DNA of 56,984 nt from Chthonomonas calidirosea (GCA_945878775.1 CAMCUQ010000002.1:1-56984); one strand, 5' to 3'. Positions 26,840 to 35,635 are shown, counted from the stretch's first letter. Translations and numbers: made by a program. Notes: a model not told the origin generated them from the sequence alone.

Positions 26840-27169
26840 AGTACCGTCAAGCACATTGCTCTGAACTGTTCGTATGACCCCGTTGGGAACCAAACTCAGA
26901 TGCAAGATGCGCTAGGTAACTTGACAAGCACGGTGTATGATGCTCTCAACCGCAGTCAAGCCAGTATCGACGCTCTCAGCAACAGAACACCTATGCCTAC
27001 GACACTGTTGGCAGGAATGTGAGTGTTGTGGACGCTCTGGGCAGAAATCTCCTCGACCATTTACAATAACGGTGGCCAAGTCACGGCGAATGTGGAAGCT
27101 CTGGGCTACAGAACCAGTTATACTTATGACGCAGATGGAAGGCAGCCCCCTCCATCGTCACAAGCGTAA
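26840..27169 (+). pseudogene. RHS/YD-repeat protein remnant with two frameshifts
   Basis: Three short reading frames carry successive YD repeats. 26840-27019 reads SYDPVGNQTQMQDALGN and then TVYDALNRSQASIDALSN. The next frame (about 26981-27067) reads TYAYDTVGRNVSVVDALGR. The third (about 27053-27169) reads GGQVTANVEALGYRTSYTYD, then ADGRQ, and stops at TAA 27167. A TAG at 26837 closes the first frame upstream. The Y-D-x-x-G-R/N pattern spaced by about 20 residues is diagnostic of RHS/YD proteins (polymorphic toxins or wall-associated proteins). Only about 110 codons survive, so most of the original gene has been lost. Confidence 0.75.
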
Positions 27170-27182
27170 AGGAGAACAAACG

Positions 27183-28178
27183 GTGATCCTATTGTACTGT
27201 GTTTTAGCCCTTTTGTCACAACCTTCCCAAAGCACCAAAGTAGATTGGGAGAAAGTATGTCCTGCCAAACACTGGCAAACTTATACATGGCTGAATGAGT
27301 CCGAGATTTTAGTAGGTGATGGTCATCCAAGCATGAGAAGCGTACTCAAAGGCTTCAAGATCGTCAATGTCAAGACCAATAAGAGCCGTAGTGACTTCCC
27401 GCTTCAAACTAGGTTTCAGGAACTGCTGAAGCGTTCAGAATATGATTGGGGTGGGGACATACGCTATATGATACATAAAGTTCAACAGCGTATGATGTAT
27501 ATAGTCATCGCTACTCGTGAAAAATATCCGACCTTTAATGTGCTACGTTGGGATATGAAACACAGTAAGGTTTTGGAGTTGCCCACATTGGTACACTATG
27601 GTCTAGGCATAGGTGTACCAAAGGACGTTGATCGCTTCTTTGCACTCGAAATTCCCCAATATAACGGTCAACGTTATGATACGATCCTCGAATATAGCCT
27701 AGACAAAAACCCTCCGAGCGTAAAGAAAATTCGTAGCCCGATACCATTGGATACCAAGAACAGTCGTGGTCTATTACTTGGAGCAGACAAAACAGGAAGC
27801 CTTATCGTACTATTCATTGAACCCAATCAAGAGAGTACTACCCTCACTGTCTTTACAATTGCCATGAATGCAGGAACCCTCGACATTCATCCCTATACGC
27901 TTCTTTTGAAAAGTTTGAAGCCTTATTATTACTATTATGAACTCTCTCATGATGGTTCGCAGATATTGTTTAGAACAATCGTGCTTAGTGCAGATGAGGA
28001 AATAACCAACGTGTATCTCTTTGATACCAAATGCAAGCACATCAATCGCTTGATGAGCTTCAAGTCTACCGGGGATTTTGAGCCTGAACCGTATGCTTTC
28101 AACTGGACACTCGATGACAAGTACATCTCATTCATTCACGAAGGCTATCTCTACAAAAAGAGAGCCTCTTTTAAATAG
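27183..28178 (+). CDS. Exported protein with TolB-like propeller repeats, AT-rich
   Basis: A 331-aa protein. The GTG at 27183 is chosen because AAGGAG lies 8 nt upstream and a hydrophobic signal (VILLYCVLALLS) follows at once. Later segments such as ELSHDGSQILFR and FNWTLDDKYISFIHEGYLY look like TolB/WD40-type beta-propeller blades. No enzyme motif is seen. The gene is visibly richer in A/T than its neighbours and starts 13 bp after the RHS remnant, so it may have arrived with it. Its position after an RHS C-terminus resembles that of an immunity or accessory gene, but there is no direct evidence for this role. Confidence 0.65.
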   Translation: MILLYCVLALLSQPSQSTKVDWEKVCPAKHWQTYTWLNESEILVGDGHPSMRSVLKGFKIVNVKTNKSRSDFPLQTRFQELLKRSEYDWGGDIRYMIHKVQQRMMYIVIATREKYPTFNVLRWDMKHSKVLELPTLVHYGLGIGVPKDVDRFFALEIPQYNGQRYDTILEYSLDKNPPSVKKIRSPIPLDTKNSRGLLLGADKTGSLIVLFIEPNQESTTLTVFTIAMNAGTLDIHPYTLLLKSLKPYYYYYELSHDGSQILFRTIVLSADEEITNVYLFDTKCKHINRLMSFKSTGDFEPEPYAFNWTLDDKYISFIHEGYLYKKRASFK

Positions 28179-28254
28179 CATTCCAATGCAATAGCATGCA
28201 GAGTATACTATGGCACGCCAATATTCCTCTCAACGAACCAATAGACAATTCCTT

Positions 28255-29433
28255 TTACCTTGGATAGGCTTCGAAAGCCTCTGCGTACTTTAAACCGGTT
28301 CCTGTATTAAAAAGAACGACCGTTTCGTGTGGTAATATCGCCCCTGAAACCAGCAATTTCCGCAGGGCAGAGAGGCATGCGCCTCCTTCAGGACATGTGG
28401 ACACTCCGGTCTTCGCTCCCATCGTATAGGTATCTGCCATCAGTTCCGCGTCCTCTATCGCGATAGCCGTCCCGCCACTCGTCCGCAGAATATCCAGCAT
28501 GATAAAGTCGCCAATGGCTCGCGGAACTCGCAAACCAGATGCCACCGTATGCGCGTTCTCAAACATACCGGCATCGGTCACACCTGCCTCAAATGCGCGA
28601 ACGATAGGGGCGCAACCCGCAGCCTGAACGCTGACCATACGCGGGCGTTTGCTCCCAATCCAACCCATCTGCTCCATCTCATCAAACGCTTTCCACATCC
28701 CCACCAAGCCTGTTCCGCCCCCAGTCGGGTAGAGTATGACATCTGGCAAGCTCCACTCCATCTGCTCCGCGATCTCATACCCCATTGTCTTTTTGCCCTC
28801 TACCCGATAAGGCTCTTTGAGCGTGGAGACATCGAACCAACCCTCTTCCGCTTTGCGCTCCTGTACGATGCGGGCGCAGTCGGTGATTAGCCCCTCCACA
28901 AGCGTAACCTTCGCCCCCATCAATTCACATTCAAGCCGGTTCGCCATGGGCACATCTTTTGGCATAAAGACGTGCGCCTCCAAGCCCACTCGCGCCGCGT
29001 AGGTTGCCAATGCGCCCCCCGCATTACCTGCCGACGGAACGGCAAGCTTCGTTGCTCCTAACTGCTTTGCCATCGGCACGGCAACCGCCATACCGCGTGC
29101 CTTGAAAGAGCCGGTCGGGTTGACCCCTTCGTCTTTGATAAACAGTCTTCCCTTATGCATCCCCAATGTGTCACCAAGCGCATCCACGAGCAGAAGAGGG
29201 GTACACCCTTCGCCCAGTGTGGGAGGTTCCAGTTCCAAATCTAACGGCAGGACTTCCCTGTATCGCCAGAGATTCCATGCGCGGGACTGAAGTTTTGCAG
29301 GAGACAGGTGGTTCCGCACCGCGTTGAGGTCGTAGTTGACCTTGAGCGGTTTGCCACACTGGCACAAGTTAATCAGCGTTTCACGGGGATACCTTGCCCC
29401 ACACGCCCAACAGGTCAAATCGGTGACGAACAT
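28255..29433 (-). CDS. thrC: Threonine synthase
   Basis: A 392-aa PLP enzyme that converts O-phosphohomoserine to threonine and phosphate. The N-terminus carries a zinc-ribbon-like set of cysteines (8, 11, 24, 26). The PLP lysine is Lys111 in the motif PTGSFKARG, and the phosphate-binding loop is PTGGGTG at about 236-242. Length and order fit the short bacterial threonine synthase type. GAGGA precedes the ATG by 6-7 nt. Other threonine-pathway genes are not adjacent. Confidence 0.92.
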   Translation of the reverse strand: MFVTDLTCWACGARYPRETLINLCQCGKPLKVNYDLNAVRNHLSPAKLQSRAWNLWRYREVLPLDLELEPPTLGEGCTPLLLVDALGDTLGMHKGRLFIKDEGVNPTGSFKARGMAVAVPMAKQLGATKLAVPSAGNAGGALATYAARVGLEAHVFMPKDVPMANRLECELMGAKVTLVEGLITDCARIVQERKAEEGWFDVSTLKEPYRVEGKKTMGYEIAEQMEWSLPDVILYPTGGGTGLVGMWKAFDEMEQMGWIGSKRPRMVSVQAAGCAPIVRAFEAGVTDAGMFENAHTVASGLRVPRAIGDFIMLDILRTSGGTAIAIEDAELMADTYTMGAKTGVSTCPEGGACLSALRKLLVSGAILPHETVVLFNTGTGLKYAEAFEAYPR

Positions 29434-29500
29434 TCGGTGTCCTCGCTTACGATGAAGCTTTGTCTCATGCTAGGGAGTATTTGGTGTTTATGGAGAGAGA

Positions 29501-30304
29501 TTATTGCAAAGAATCGGTCAGGCGTCGCGCATCAAGAGCGTAGGGAGAGGCGTCACTTTGGCTCATTCCTGCCATCATGCCCAACCCTACCGAATTATAC
29601 TCCCATGCTAAGAGGGTCATGTTTTCTTTGGGGTGCGACACATAGAATACCCGTCCATCAAGCTTCGTCGTTTGAGTATTGTTGAAAGTGGTACGATGTG
29701 GAGCGACATAGAGGATCAAAATACCCTTTGGAGTCTGATAGAAAAGGCGTCCTATCGTGGGTTGCTCAGGAGACAAGCTCCCTGCGCCGATGAGCTTTGC
29801 ACCGGAAAGGCTGAGCGGAATGGGAGGAACGTCGCCACCAATCTGCCGCTTTAACCAGACGGAGGCTTGGTCTGCATCCGAGGTCTCCATTTCGGGTTTG
29901 GGCGTGCCATGCGCCAGTGCCACTCGCTCATAGTCTTGCAAAACAGCTTGAAGAGGAAACGGTTGCGCATTATACCGTCTTGCCCAAGAGATACCCACCA
30001 GGCAAAGCAAGAGACATGCCACAACCGCGACACGCCCGCGATTCCAACGAGTCTGCCGAGCATCCTGCTCATTCCACGCCATTCGTGCCTGTTTCCAAAC
30101 CCGTTCAGGTGGCTCAATGAAACTCTGATTCTGTTTTAGAGCCTGCATACCAGACTTTAGGCGTTGATACGCCTCCGCTTCGATCTGGCAAGCACTGCAA
30201 CCTTGCAAATGCGCCTCGATCTCTGTCTTCTCCACAGCAGATAAGGAGTTCTCCACATAAAAACTGAGCCTGTTTTGCACCTCTTCGCAGAGAAGTGTCT
30301 TCAT
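29501..30304 (-). CDS. Anti-sigma factor with zinc-finger-type N-terminus
   Basis: A 267-aa membrane protein. The N-terminus is an anti-sigma zinc finger: Cys6, His32, Cys36 and Cys39 (HLQGCSACQ). A single membrane helix lies at about 91-107 and a ~160-residue extracytoplasmic domain follows. It should hold the ECF sigma factor encoded just upstream at the membrane until an envelope signal releases it. The ATG lies 2 bp after the sigma stop codon, so the two are coupled. Confidence 0.87.
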   Translation of the reverse strand: MKTLLCEEVQNRLSFYVENSLSAVEKTEIEAHLQGCSACQIEAEAYQRLKSGMQALKQNQSFIEPPERVWKQARMAWNEQDARQTRWNRGRVAVVACLLLCLVGISWARRYNAQPFPLQAVLQDYERVALAHGTPKPEMETSDADQASVWLKRQIGGDVPPIPLSLSGAKLIGAGSLSPEQPTIGRLFYQTPKGILILYVAPHRTTFNNTQTTKLDGRVFYVSHPKENMTLLAWEYNSVGLGMMAGMSQSDASPYALDARRLTDSLQ

Positions 30305-30306
30305 GG

Positions 30307-30885
30307 TTATGAGCCTCTTTCGGTGGTGGTCAACCTCTGTTGTAAGGCGTGAAATACTCTCTGGCGGAGCATCGCTCTGCCACGTGAAACCCGTGAGCGC
30401 ACGGTTCCCACAGGGATATTTAGCCCGTCCGCTGCCTCTTGATAGCTCATATCTTCCATATCTACCAAGATAACAGCGAGGCGAAACTCTTCGGGTAGCG
30501 CATCCAAGGCACTCTGCAAATGCTCAGGAAGTAGCCCAAGAAGAAGTGCTGCTTCAGGGTCATCCTCCACGCGGAGCGAAGGGAAGTCCCAAGCCTCCTC
30601 GGAGTTGGTATTGCCATGGATGGGTACTTGAGTTGGACGGCGGCGCGAGCGTTCACAGTCGTTCAAATAGAGATTCGTTAAAATCGTAAACAGCCAAGCG
30701 CGGAAATTGGTTCCCGGCGTGAAAAGATGGAACCGCTCATAGGCACGCACGAGGGTGTCTTGGGTGAGGTCTTCTGCCCACTCCGCCTGTCTTGCAAGGC
30801 GGTAAGCCGCCTGATAGAGAGGCTTCATCAGCGGGCGCACCATCTGTTCAAATTGACGACGACGTGATCCCAAAAAAAATGACAT
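30307..30885 (-). CDS. ECF-type RNA polymerase sigma factor
   Basis: A 192-aa group IV sigma factor. Region 2 is seen as EDLTQDTLVRAYERFH and NFRAWLFTILTNLYLND; region 4 as LPEEFRLAVILVDMEDMSYQ with a helix-turn-helix (PVGTVRSRVSRGRAMLR). The ATG at 30885 has AGAGG 8 nt upstream; an in-frame ATG at 30912 would add nine residues but abuts the T-run of a leader hairpin. It forms an operon with the anti-sigma gene. Transcription must cross the terminator-like hairpin at 30911-30942. Confidence 0.93.
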   Translation of the reverse strand: MSFFLGSRRRQFEQMVRPLMKPLYQAAYRLARQAEWAEDLTQDTLVRAYERFHLFTPGTNFRAWLFTILTNLYLNDCERSRRRPTQVPIHGNTNSEEAWDFPSLRVEDDPEAALLLGLLPEHLQSALDALPEEFRLAVILVDMEDMSYQEAADGLNIPVGTVRSRVSRGRAMLRQRVFHALQQRLTTTERGS

Positions 30886-30910
30886 GAGGAAAACCTCTGC
30901 CTCAAATGGC

Positions 30911-30942
30911 AAAAAGACGAGAGTCCTGCTACGGCTCTCGTC
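30911..30942 (-). terminator. Terminator-like hairpin in the sigma factor leader
   Basis: An 8-bp perfect stem (GACGAGAG, 30916-30923, with 30935-30942) is followed on the minus strand by five Ts (30915-30911), only 26 bp before the sigma ATG. It may be the terminator of the TolB-like gene upstream, or an attenuator of the sigma operon. Confidence 0.6.
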
Positions 30943-30976
30943 TCATTATAGCACGTTCTTTTCAAAACGAAAAGCG
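30916..30976. repeat. Two-hairpin dispersed repeat, copy A
   Basis: A variable hairpin (30916-30942) joins a conserved tail: TCTCATT at 30941, eight variable bases, and the 21-base palindromic block TTCTTTTCAAAACGAAAAGC plus G at 30956-30976. Copy B at 32858-32916 has the same order and exactly the same spacing, with 30 of 36 tail bases identical. Confidence 0.6.
30945..30950 (-). promoter_or_regulatory. TATAAT box upstream of the sigma leader hairpin
   Basis: TATAAT on the minus strand, just upstream of the hairpin. No TTGACA lies at normal distance; CTTTTC of repeat A sits 18 bp upstream. A start here would put the hairpin inside the 5' leader of the sigma mRNA. Confidence 0.4.
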
Positions 30977-31088
30977 ACTAATCGAGGTCCATCTGTTCAA
31001 AATCATGGTGCATTGCATATGGGCACTACTTGCCACACCTTTTGACTTTGATCACCGTACATTTGCCTTACCTCGAATCGTCTCTGAT

Positions 31089-32702
31089 TTAGTGAACATT
31101 CGTGACAGACTGCGAAGTGTCGTCTAACTCCACCTCAGTCGCGCCATGGGGAGCAATGTTGTTGCCTTTTGAGTCCCATACGCCAATAAAGGGGTATCTC
31201 AAGGTGAGTTTTTGCCCACTGCGCTCCACACGAGTTTCCTTTGTGGTAGCAGAGCGATTTGCGGCAGTATAGGGCAGAACATTCAAGACACGCCCTGTTA
31301 ATGCCGAGATAGTCACCACTGCGCCATTTATCACAGTATTGGACGTGATGTCGATGGGTTTCCCATCAGTGAAGTTCATAAAGCGCAATGTCGTAAGTAC
31401 TTGCGCCGTAGTCGCGCCTTCAATCACGTAGACGATCCAGGCACCAGTTGAATTGGCTCCAGAAGGCGAAGTCATGGAAATACTGGAAAAATTCGTGCTG
31501 TTAAAAGTGAGAATACTGGCACTAGTGTCTCCCAAGCCTGTATACACAAAGCCTTTGGCTACGGTTCCAAGTTTGCCACCCGTTCCGATAAGACTCGTAT
31601 TCGACTTAGAGACACTACGCCACTTTCCCCACCAGAAAGGGATCGCATTGTTCGTCCCTGTGGTCACCTGCGTGGCACCAGTCCCATCGGGATTCATGGT
31701 GTAAACCTGGTGGATTTGCGAATTGGCGTGACACCATGCGAGTTTCTTACCGTCGGGAGACCAGATGGAGGCGTTATCACCTATTGTGTCATTGATCAGG
31801 CGCGTCAGTCCACTCCCATCTGGATTCATCAGAAAGATGTCGCCAAGTCCACCACCGTCTCTATCACTCGTGAAGGCTATCTTCTTGCCGTCCGGTGACC
31901 AAGAGGGGCAAATATCGATATTACCGTGGTTTGTGATATTGATAGGATTCGATCCATCAGAGTTCATCACCCAAATATCGCTTGGCGTCGACGCGTTTTG
32001 GATGCGGGTGTAAACGATTTTACTTCCGTCCGGTGCCCAGCAAATATCCCGACGAGGAAATTCAGAAACGCCTTCGGAAATAGTAGCGGTCTTCGTCAGA
32101 TTTGTTGGAGAACTGCCATCGACATTCATAACGTATATCTCGTTATTGCCGTCGCGATCCGTTCCAAATGCTAGCTTCTTACCGTCGGGTGACCATACAG
32201 CCCCCCAGTTTTGCGCGGAATTGTTGGTGATATTTGTGAGCTGTGTACCATCTGTATTGACCACATAGATTTGGTATTTGCCACTTCGGTCGCTTGCAAA
32301 CGCCAACTTATAGCCATCAGGAGAGACTGAAGGCTGAATATTATTGGATGGATCGTTCACCAACAACGTGGGTTTACCACCTATTGGGTTAGTCATGTAT
32401 ATTGCGGATGCACCGTTTGAAGCCACAGTCGTGTAGGCGATTCGATCTAGTGTGACGGCTCCGCCAGATTGCAAGAGCAGGGAAGAGATGTTGCCCGTCA
32501 TCCCGATAGAACTGACACCTGTAACATTGCTATACACAGGTGGATTGGTGGTGGCGGCGCGCCCAGAAAGCGAACCAAATGAGAAGGACTTCTCTGCTAC
32601 CTGCACAGAAGTTGGAGCGGTAGAGCTACTGCACCCGGCAAGAGCCATCAGTACAACTGCCCCCCCATTTGTAACACATAGGACTTTGCACTGTAAAAAC
32701 AA
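31089..32702 (-). CDS. TolB-like beta-propeller lipoprotein (start region frame-disrupted)
   Basis: A 537-residue frame. A lipobox LMALAGC lies near residue 24, followed by at least six TolB/WD40-like blades with the signature S-P-D-G-x-K-(I/L)-(A/V)-(F/Y) and D-R-x-G-x-x-x-I-Y/F-(V/L)-M-N-x-D-G (for example VWSPDGKKLAFGTDRDG, SWSPDGKKIAFTSDRDG). The C-terminal ~170 residues form another beta-rich domain. It is predicted to be an outer-leaflet or periplasmic protein. The frame begins only at TTG 32702, without a ribosome site. A well-placed ATG at 32716 (AAAGGAG, 7 nt) is out of frame and would join only if the G7 tract at 32660-32666 had eight Gs. Confidence 0.82.
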   Translation of the reverse strand: MFLQCKVLCVTNGGAVVLMALAGCSSSTAPTSVQVAEKSFSFGSLSGRAATTNPPVYSNVTGVSSIGMTGNISSLLLQSGGAVTLDRIAYTTVASNGASAIYMTNPIGGKPTLLVNDPSNNIQPSVSPDGYKLAFASDRSGKYQIYVVNTDGTQLTNITNNSAQNWGAVWSPDGKKLAFGTDRDGNNEIYVMNVDGSSPTNLTKTATISEGVSEFPRRDICWAPDGSKIVYTRIQNASTPSDIWVMNSDGSNPINITNHGNIDICPSWSPDGKKIAFTSDRDGGGLGDIFLMNPDGSGLTRLINDTIGDNASIWSPDGKKLAWCHANSQIHQVYTMNPDGTGATQVTTGTNNAIPFWWGKWRSVSKSNTSLIGTGGKLGTVAKGFVYTGLGDTSASILTFNSTNFSSISMTSPSGANSTGAWIVYVIEGATTAQVLTTLRFMNFTDGKPIDITSNTVINGAVVTISALTGRVLNVLPYTAANRSATTKETRVERSGQKLTLRYPFIGVWDSKGNNIAPHGATEVELDDTSQSVTNVH

Positions 32703-32767
32703 TGTCTAATAAACATAATGGCTCTCCTTTCAGTGTGGAGAAAGTCTTCAGGACTATTCTCCACACA

Positions 32768-32796
32768 ATTATAGTGCCACAAGAATATAATGTCAA
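32768..32796 (-). promoter_or_regulatory. Consensus sigma-70 promoter of the TolB-like gene
   Basis: On the minus strand TTGACA (32796-32791), a 17-bp spacer and TATAAT (32773-32768): a perfect match to the housekeeping promoter. The expected start is near 32761, giving a leader of about 45 nt to the ATG at 32716. Confidence 0.85.
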
Positions 32797-32857
32797 CACA
32801 TTATTTGGGGGCAAGTTTGAGGCATTGATGCTCCCCTCGCCCTTTCGGGTTGGAGTA

Positions 32858-32916
32858 AGGGCAGACCTGTGTGCCTGCCCTCTCATTGCAGTCTATTCTT
32901 TTCAAAACGAAAAGCG
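32858..32916. repeat. Two-hairpin dispersed repeat, copy B
   Basis: The hairpin AGGGCAG/CTGCCCT (32858-32881) is followed by TCTCATT and the 21-base palindromic block at 32896-32916, matching copy A at 30916-30976 in order and spacing. It lies just downstream of the leuS stop codon. Confidence 0.6.
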
Positions 32917-32920
32917 GTTC

Positions 32921-35560
32921 TTAGCCGATAACCACGTTCACGAGTTTGCCGGGAACAGTAAATACCTTGCGTATCTGCTTCCCTATGAGTTCTGACTGAA
33001 CCTTCTCACAGGCAAGCGCAAGTGCCTCGATCTCCGCTTGAGGAGTTCCCAACGCCACTTGCAATCTTTCGCGCAACTTGCCATTCACTTGCACCACAAT
33101 GGTGACGCTCTCCTCTATAACGGCTTCGGGATCATAGGCAAGCCAACTCTGCGTAAAGGTGAAACCCTCCTTGCCCAAATTTTCCCAGAACTCGTCGGCA
33201 AGATGGGGCATAATGGGCGCGATCATCAGCGTTACTAGCTCCAAAATCTCGGAGATCAGGTTAGATTGCTCCTCAGAGGGAGTCGTTTCTGCCAACCCAT
33301 TCCGAAACGCGGAGAGTTCGTTCGTAAACTCCATAAGAGCCGCAACCGCCGTATTGAATCGGAAGCTCTCAATGTCTTCCCCTACTTTTTTCAGAGTTTG
33401 GTGTAGCTTGCGGCGCAGTTTCCGCTCGGTGTCGGTAGTCGGCAATACACCACTACGCCAGTCTGAGCGATAATGCACCCGCAACTCTGTCCACATCCTC
33501 CACAGCCGATTTGTAAAGCGGTGTGCGCCTTCGATACCCTTATCCGACCAGAGAACCGTCTCTTCAAACGGCGCGACGAAGAGTCCGTAGAGGCGCAAAG
33601 TATCGGCTCCATATCGCTCCGCTATCTCGTCAGGAGTGACAACGTTGCCCATGCTCTTGCTCATTTTAACCCATTTCCACACCCATTCACTCTCAGGAAC
33701 CGAGGCTTTCTCTTCTGGCTTCAAGACCTTCCAGTTTTCCAGAGGCTCATTGGAGTCGACCTCTTCTGCCTCCCCAGCCTCCTCATCACGGGTAATATGG
33801 CGTCCCGGCGTGTGGGCAAGGAGCATCCCTTGATTGCGAAGGCGTTGGAACGGTTCATCGAATGCCACGAGTCCCGCATCATACATCACCTTCGTCCAAA
33901 AACGGGCATATAGCAGGTGCATGACGGCGTGCTCTGCGCCTCCCACATACAGATCGACGGGAAGCCAGTAGCGAACGCTTTCAGGGTCGAAGGGCATCTG
34001 CGCGTTGTTTGGGTCTGCAAAACGCAAGAAGTACCAAGAGGAACAGGCAAATCCCCCCATCGTGTCGGTCTCACGTTTGGCGGGTTTAGCACATTGCGGA
34101 CAATCGACGTTCACAAACTCAGGGATTCCCGCCAAGGGCGATTCACCCGTCCCAGTCGGTTGATACCGCTCCACGTCGGGCAAGAGTACCGGCAGTTGGT
34201 CTTCTGGCACGGGCACTGCCCCACAATCGGCACAATGAATGATAGGGATCGGTGCGCCCCAATACCGTTGTCGAGAGATTAGCCAGTCTCGCAATCGGTA
34301 GTTCGTGACCCCCTCCCCTGCCCCTTGTGCTTCCAACCACCCCACAACCTTACTCACCGTCTCTTTGCTGTTCGGCTCCCCTTGAAAGGGTCCAATGGCT
34401 ACAGTGCCGCCTGCGGGTAGTGCCTCCGTCAAACTCTCTGCTGTCTGATCCTCCGAGGTCTGATACACCAACACAATGGGAATATCGTACCGCTTTGCGA
34501 AATCGAAATCTCGCTGATCGTGTGCGGGAACCGCCATGATTGCCCCTGTACCATATCCCATCAAAACATAATCGGCAACATAGATCGAAATCGGCTCTCC
34601 GTTGACAGGGTTCCGCGCATACGCACCCGAAAAAACGCCTGTTTTGGTGCGGTCGGTTGCCTGCCTCTCAATCTCGGTAGAGCGTTGGGCACGGGCAACG
34701 TATGCCTGTACCGCATCTACTTGCTCTGGCGTAGTGATGGTGCTCACAAACGGATGCTCTGGCGCAATAACCATGAATGTCGCACCCCAAAGCGTGTCGG
34801 GGCGCGTGGTAAAGATTCGCATCTTCTCACTGTGACCGATCACTTCAAAATCGACTTCGGCTCCCTCACTTCGCCCTATCCACTCTCGCTGTTGAAGCTT
34901 AATCCCTTCGGGCCACTGTATAGTGTCCAGCCCTTGAATCAACTTTTCGGCGTAGGCAGTGATCCTAAAGTACCATTGCGGTAGAGGACGCTTCTCTACA
35001 GTGGAGCCACATCGCCAGCACTTGCCCGCCACAACCTCTTCGTTCGCCAAGCCTGTTTTGCAGGAAGGGCACCAGTTTATGGGTGTGTTGGAGCGAAACG
35101 CTAACCCCTGTTTATGGAGCAATAGGAAGAACCACTGTGTCCACCGATAGTAGTCGGAGGTGCTAGAGTTGATCTCCCGTGACCAGTCGTAGCACATCCC
35201 CACCAGTTTGAGCTGTCGTTTGTAGTTCGCGGCATACTCTGGAACCATCTCACGAGGGTTTCTTCCTCGCTTGATCGCCTCGTTCTCGGCAGGTTGCCCA
35301 AAAGCGTCCCACCCCATCGGGCGGAGGACATTATAACCCTGCATCCGTTTAAGACGGCAAGCAACATCCAGCGGGACATAATTCCGACAGTGTCCCACAC
35401 TGATTCCTGCCCCAGACGGGTAAGGAAAGAAGTCCAGCCCATAGAACTTGGGACGGGAAGGATCATCTTCCACCCGAAACAGGTCTGCCTCTTCCCAACG
35501 CTGTTGCCATTTGGCTTCGATGGCACGAAAGTCGTAACGGTTTACGTTCTCGTCACTCAT
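32921..35560 (-). CDS. leuS: Leucyl-tRNA synthetase
   Basis: An 879-aa class I synthetase that charges tRNA-Leu and edits errors. The HIGH-type motif appears in FPYPSGAGISVGHCRNY (about 42-58) and the KMSKS loop in KMSKSMGN near residue 630. The editing insertion contains T-x-R-P-D-T-L-W-G-A-T and the conserved GTGAIMAVPAHDQRD. A zinc-ribbon-like CPSCKTG...CWRCG segment follows the HIGH region. The ATG at 35560 (MSDENVNRYDF) is preferred over the frame start at 35602. An AAGAG is close upstream. An intrinsic terminator lies only ~40 bp before the start codon. Confidence 0.96.
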   Translation of the reverse strand: MSDENVNRYDFRAIEAKWQQRWEEADLFRVEDDPSRPKFYGLDFFPYPSGAGISVGHCRNYVPLDVACRLKRMQGYNVLRPMGWDAFGQPAENEAIKRGRNPREMVPEYAANYKRQLKLVGMCYDWSREINSSTSDYYRWTQWFFLLLHKQGLAFRSNTPINWCPSCKTGLANEEVVAGKCWRCGSTVEKRPLPQWYFRITAYAEKLIQGLDTIQWPEGIKLQQREWIGRSEGAEVDFEVIGHSEKMRIFTTRPDTLWGATFMVIAPEHPFVSTITTPEQVDAVQAYVARAQRSTEIERQATDRTKTGVFSGAYARNPVNGEPISIYVADYVLMGYGTGAIMAVPAHDQRDFDFAKRYDIPIVLVYQTSEDQTAESLTEALPAGGTVAIGPFQGEPNSKETVSKVVGWLEAQGAGEGVTNYRLRDWLISRQRYWGAPIPIIHCADCGAVPVPEDQLPVLLPDVERYQPTGTGESPLAGIPEFVNVDCPQCAKPAKRETDTMGGFACSSWYFLRFADPNNAQMPFDPESVRYWLPVDLYVGGAEHAVMHLLYARFWTKVMYDAGLVAFDEPFQRLRNQGMLLAHTPGRHITRDEEAGEAEEVDSNEPLENWKVLKPEEKASVPESEWVWKWVKMSKSMGNVVTPDEIAERYGADTLRLYGLFVAPFEETVLWSDKGIEGAHRFTNRLWRMWTELRVHYRSDWRSGVLPTTDTERKLRRKLHQTLKKVGEDIESFRFNTAVAALMEFTNELSAFRNGLAETTPSEEQSNLISEILELVTLMIAPIMPHLADEFWENLGKEGFTFTQSWLAYDPEAVIEESVTIVVQVNGKLRERLQVALGTPQAEIEALALACEKVQSELIGKQIRKVFTVPGKLVNVVIG

Positions 35561-35600
35561 GGTTCTCTTCTTTCTGTTCTCTTTGCTAACAGTTTCGCAC

Positions 35601-35635
35601 AAAAAATCCGGTTCGACCGAGGGCGGTCACCGGAT
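35601..35635 (-). terminator. Intrinsic terminator between the HEPN cassette and leuS
   Basis: On the minus strand ATCCGGT pairs with ACCGGAT and an inner GACCG with CGGTC (loop CCCT), followed by TTTTTT. It ends the HEPN cassette transcript or acts as an attenuator of leuS, whose start codon is ~40 bp downstream. Confidence 0.8.
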
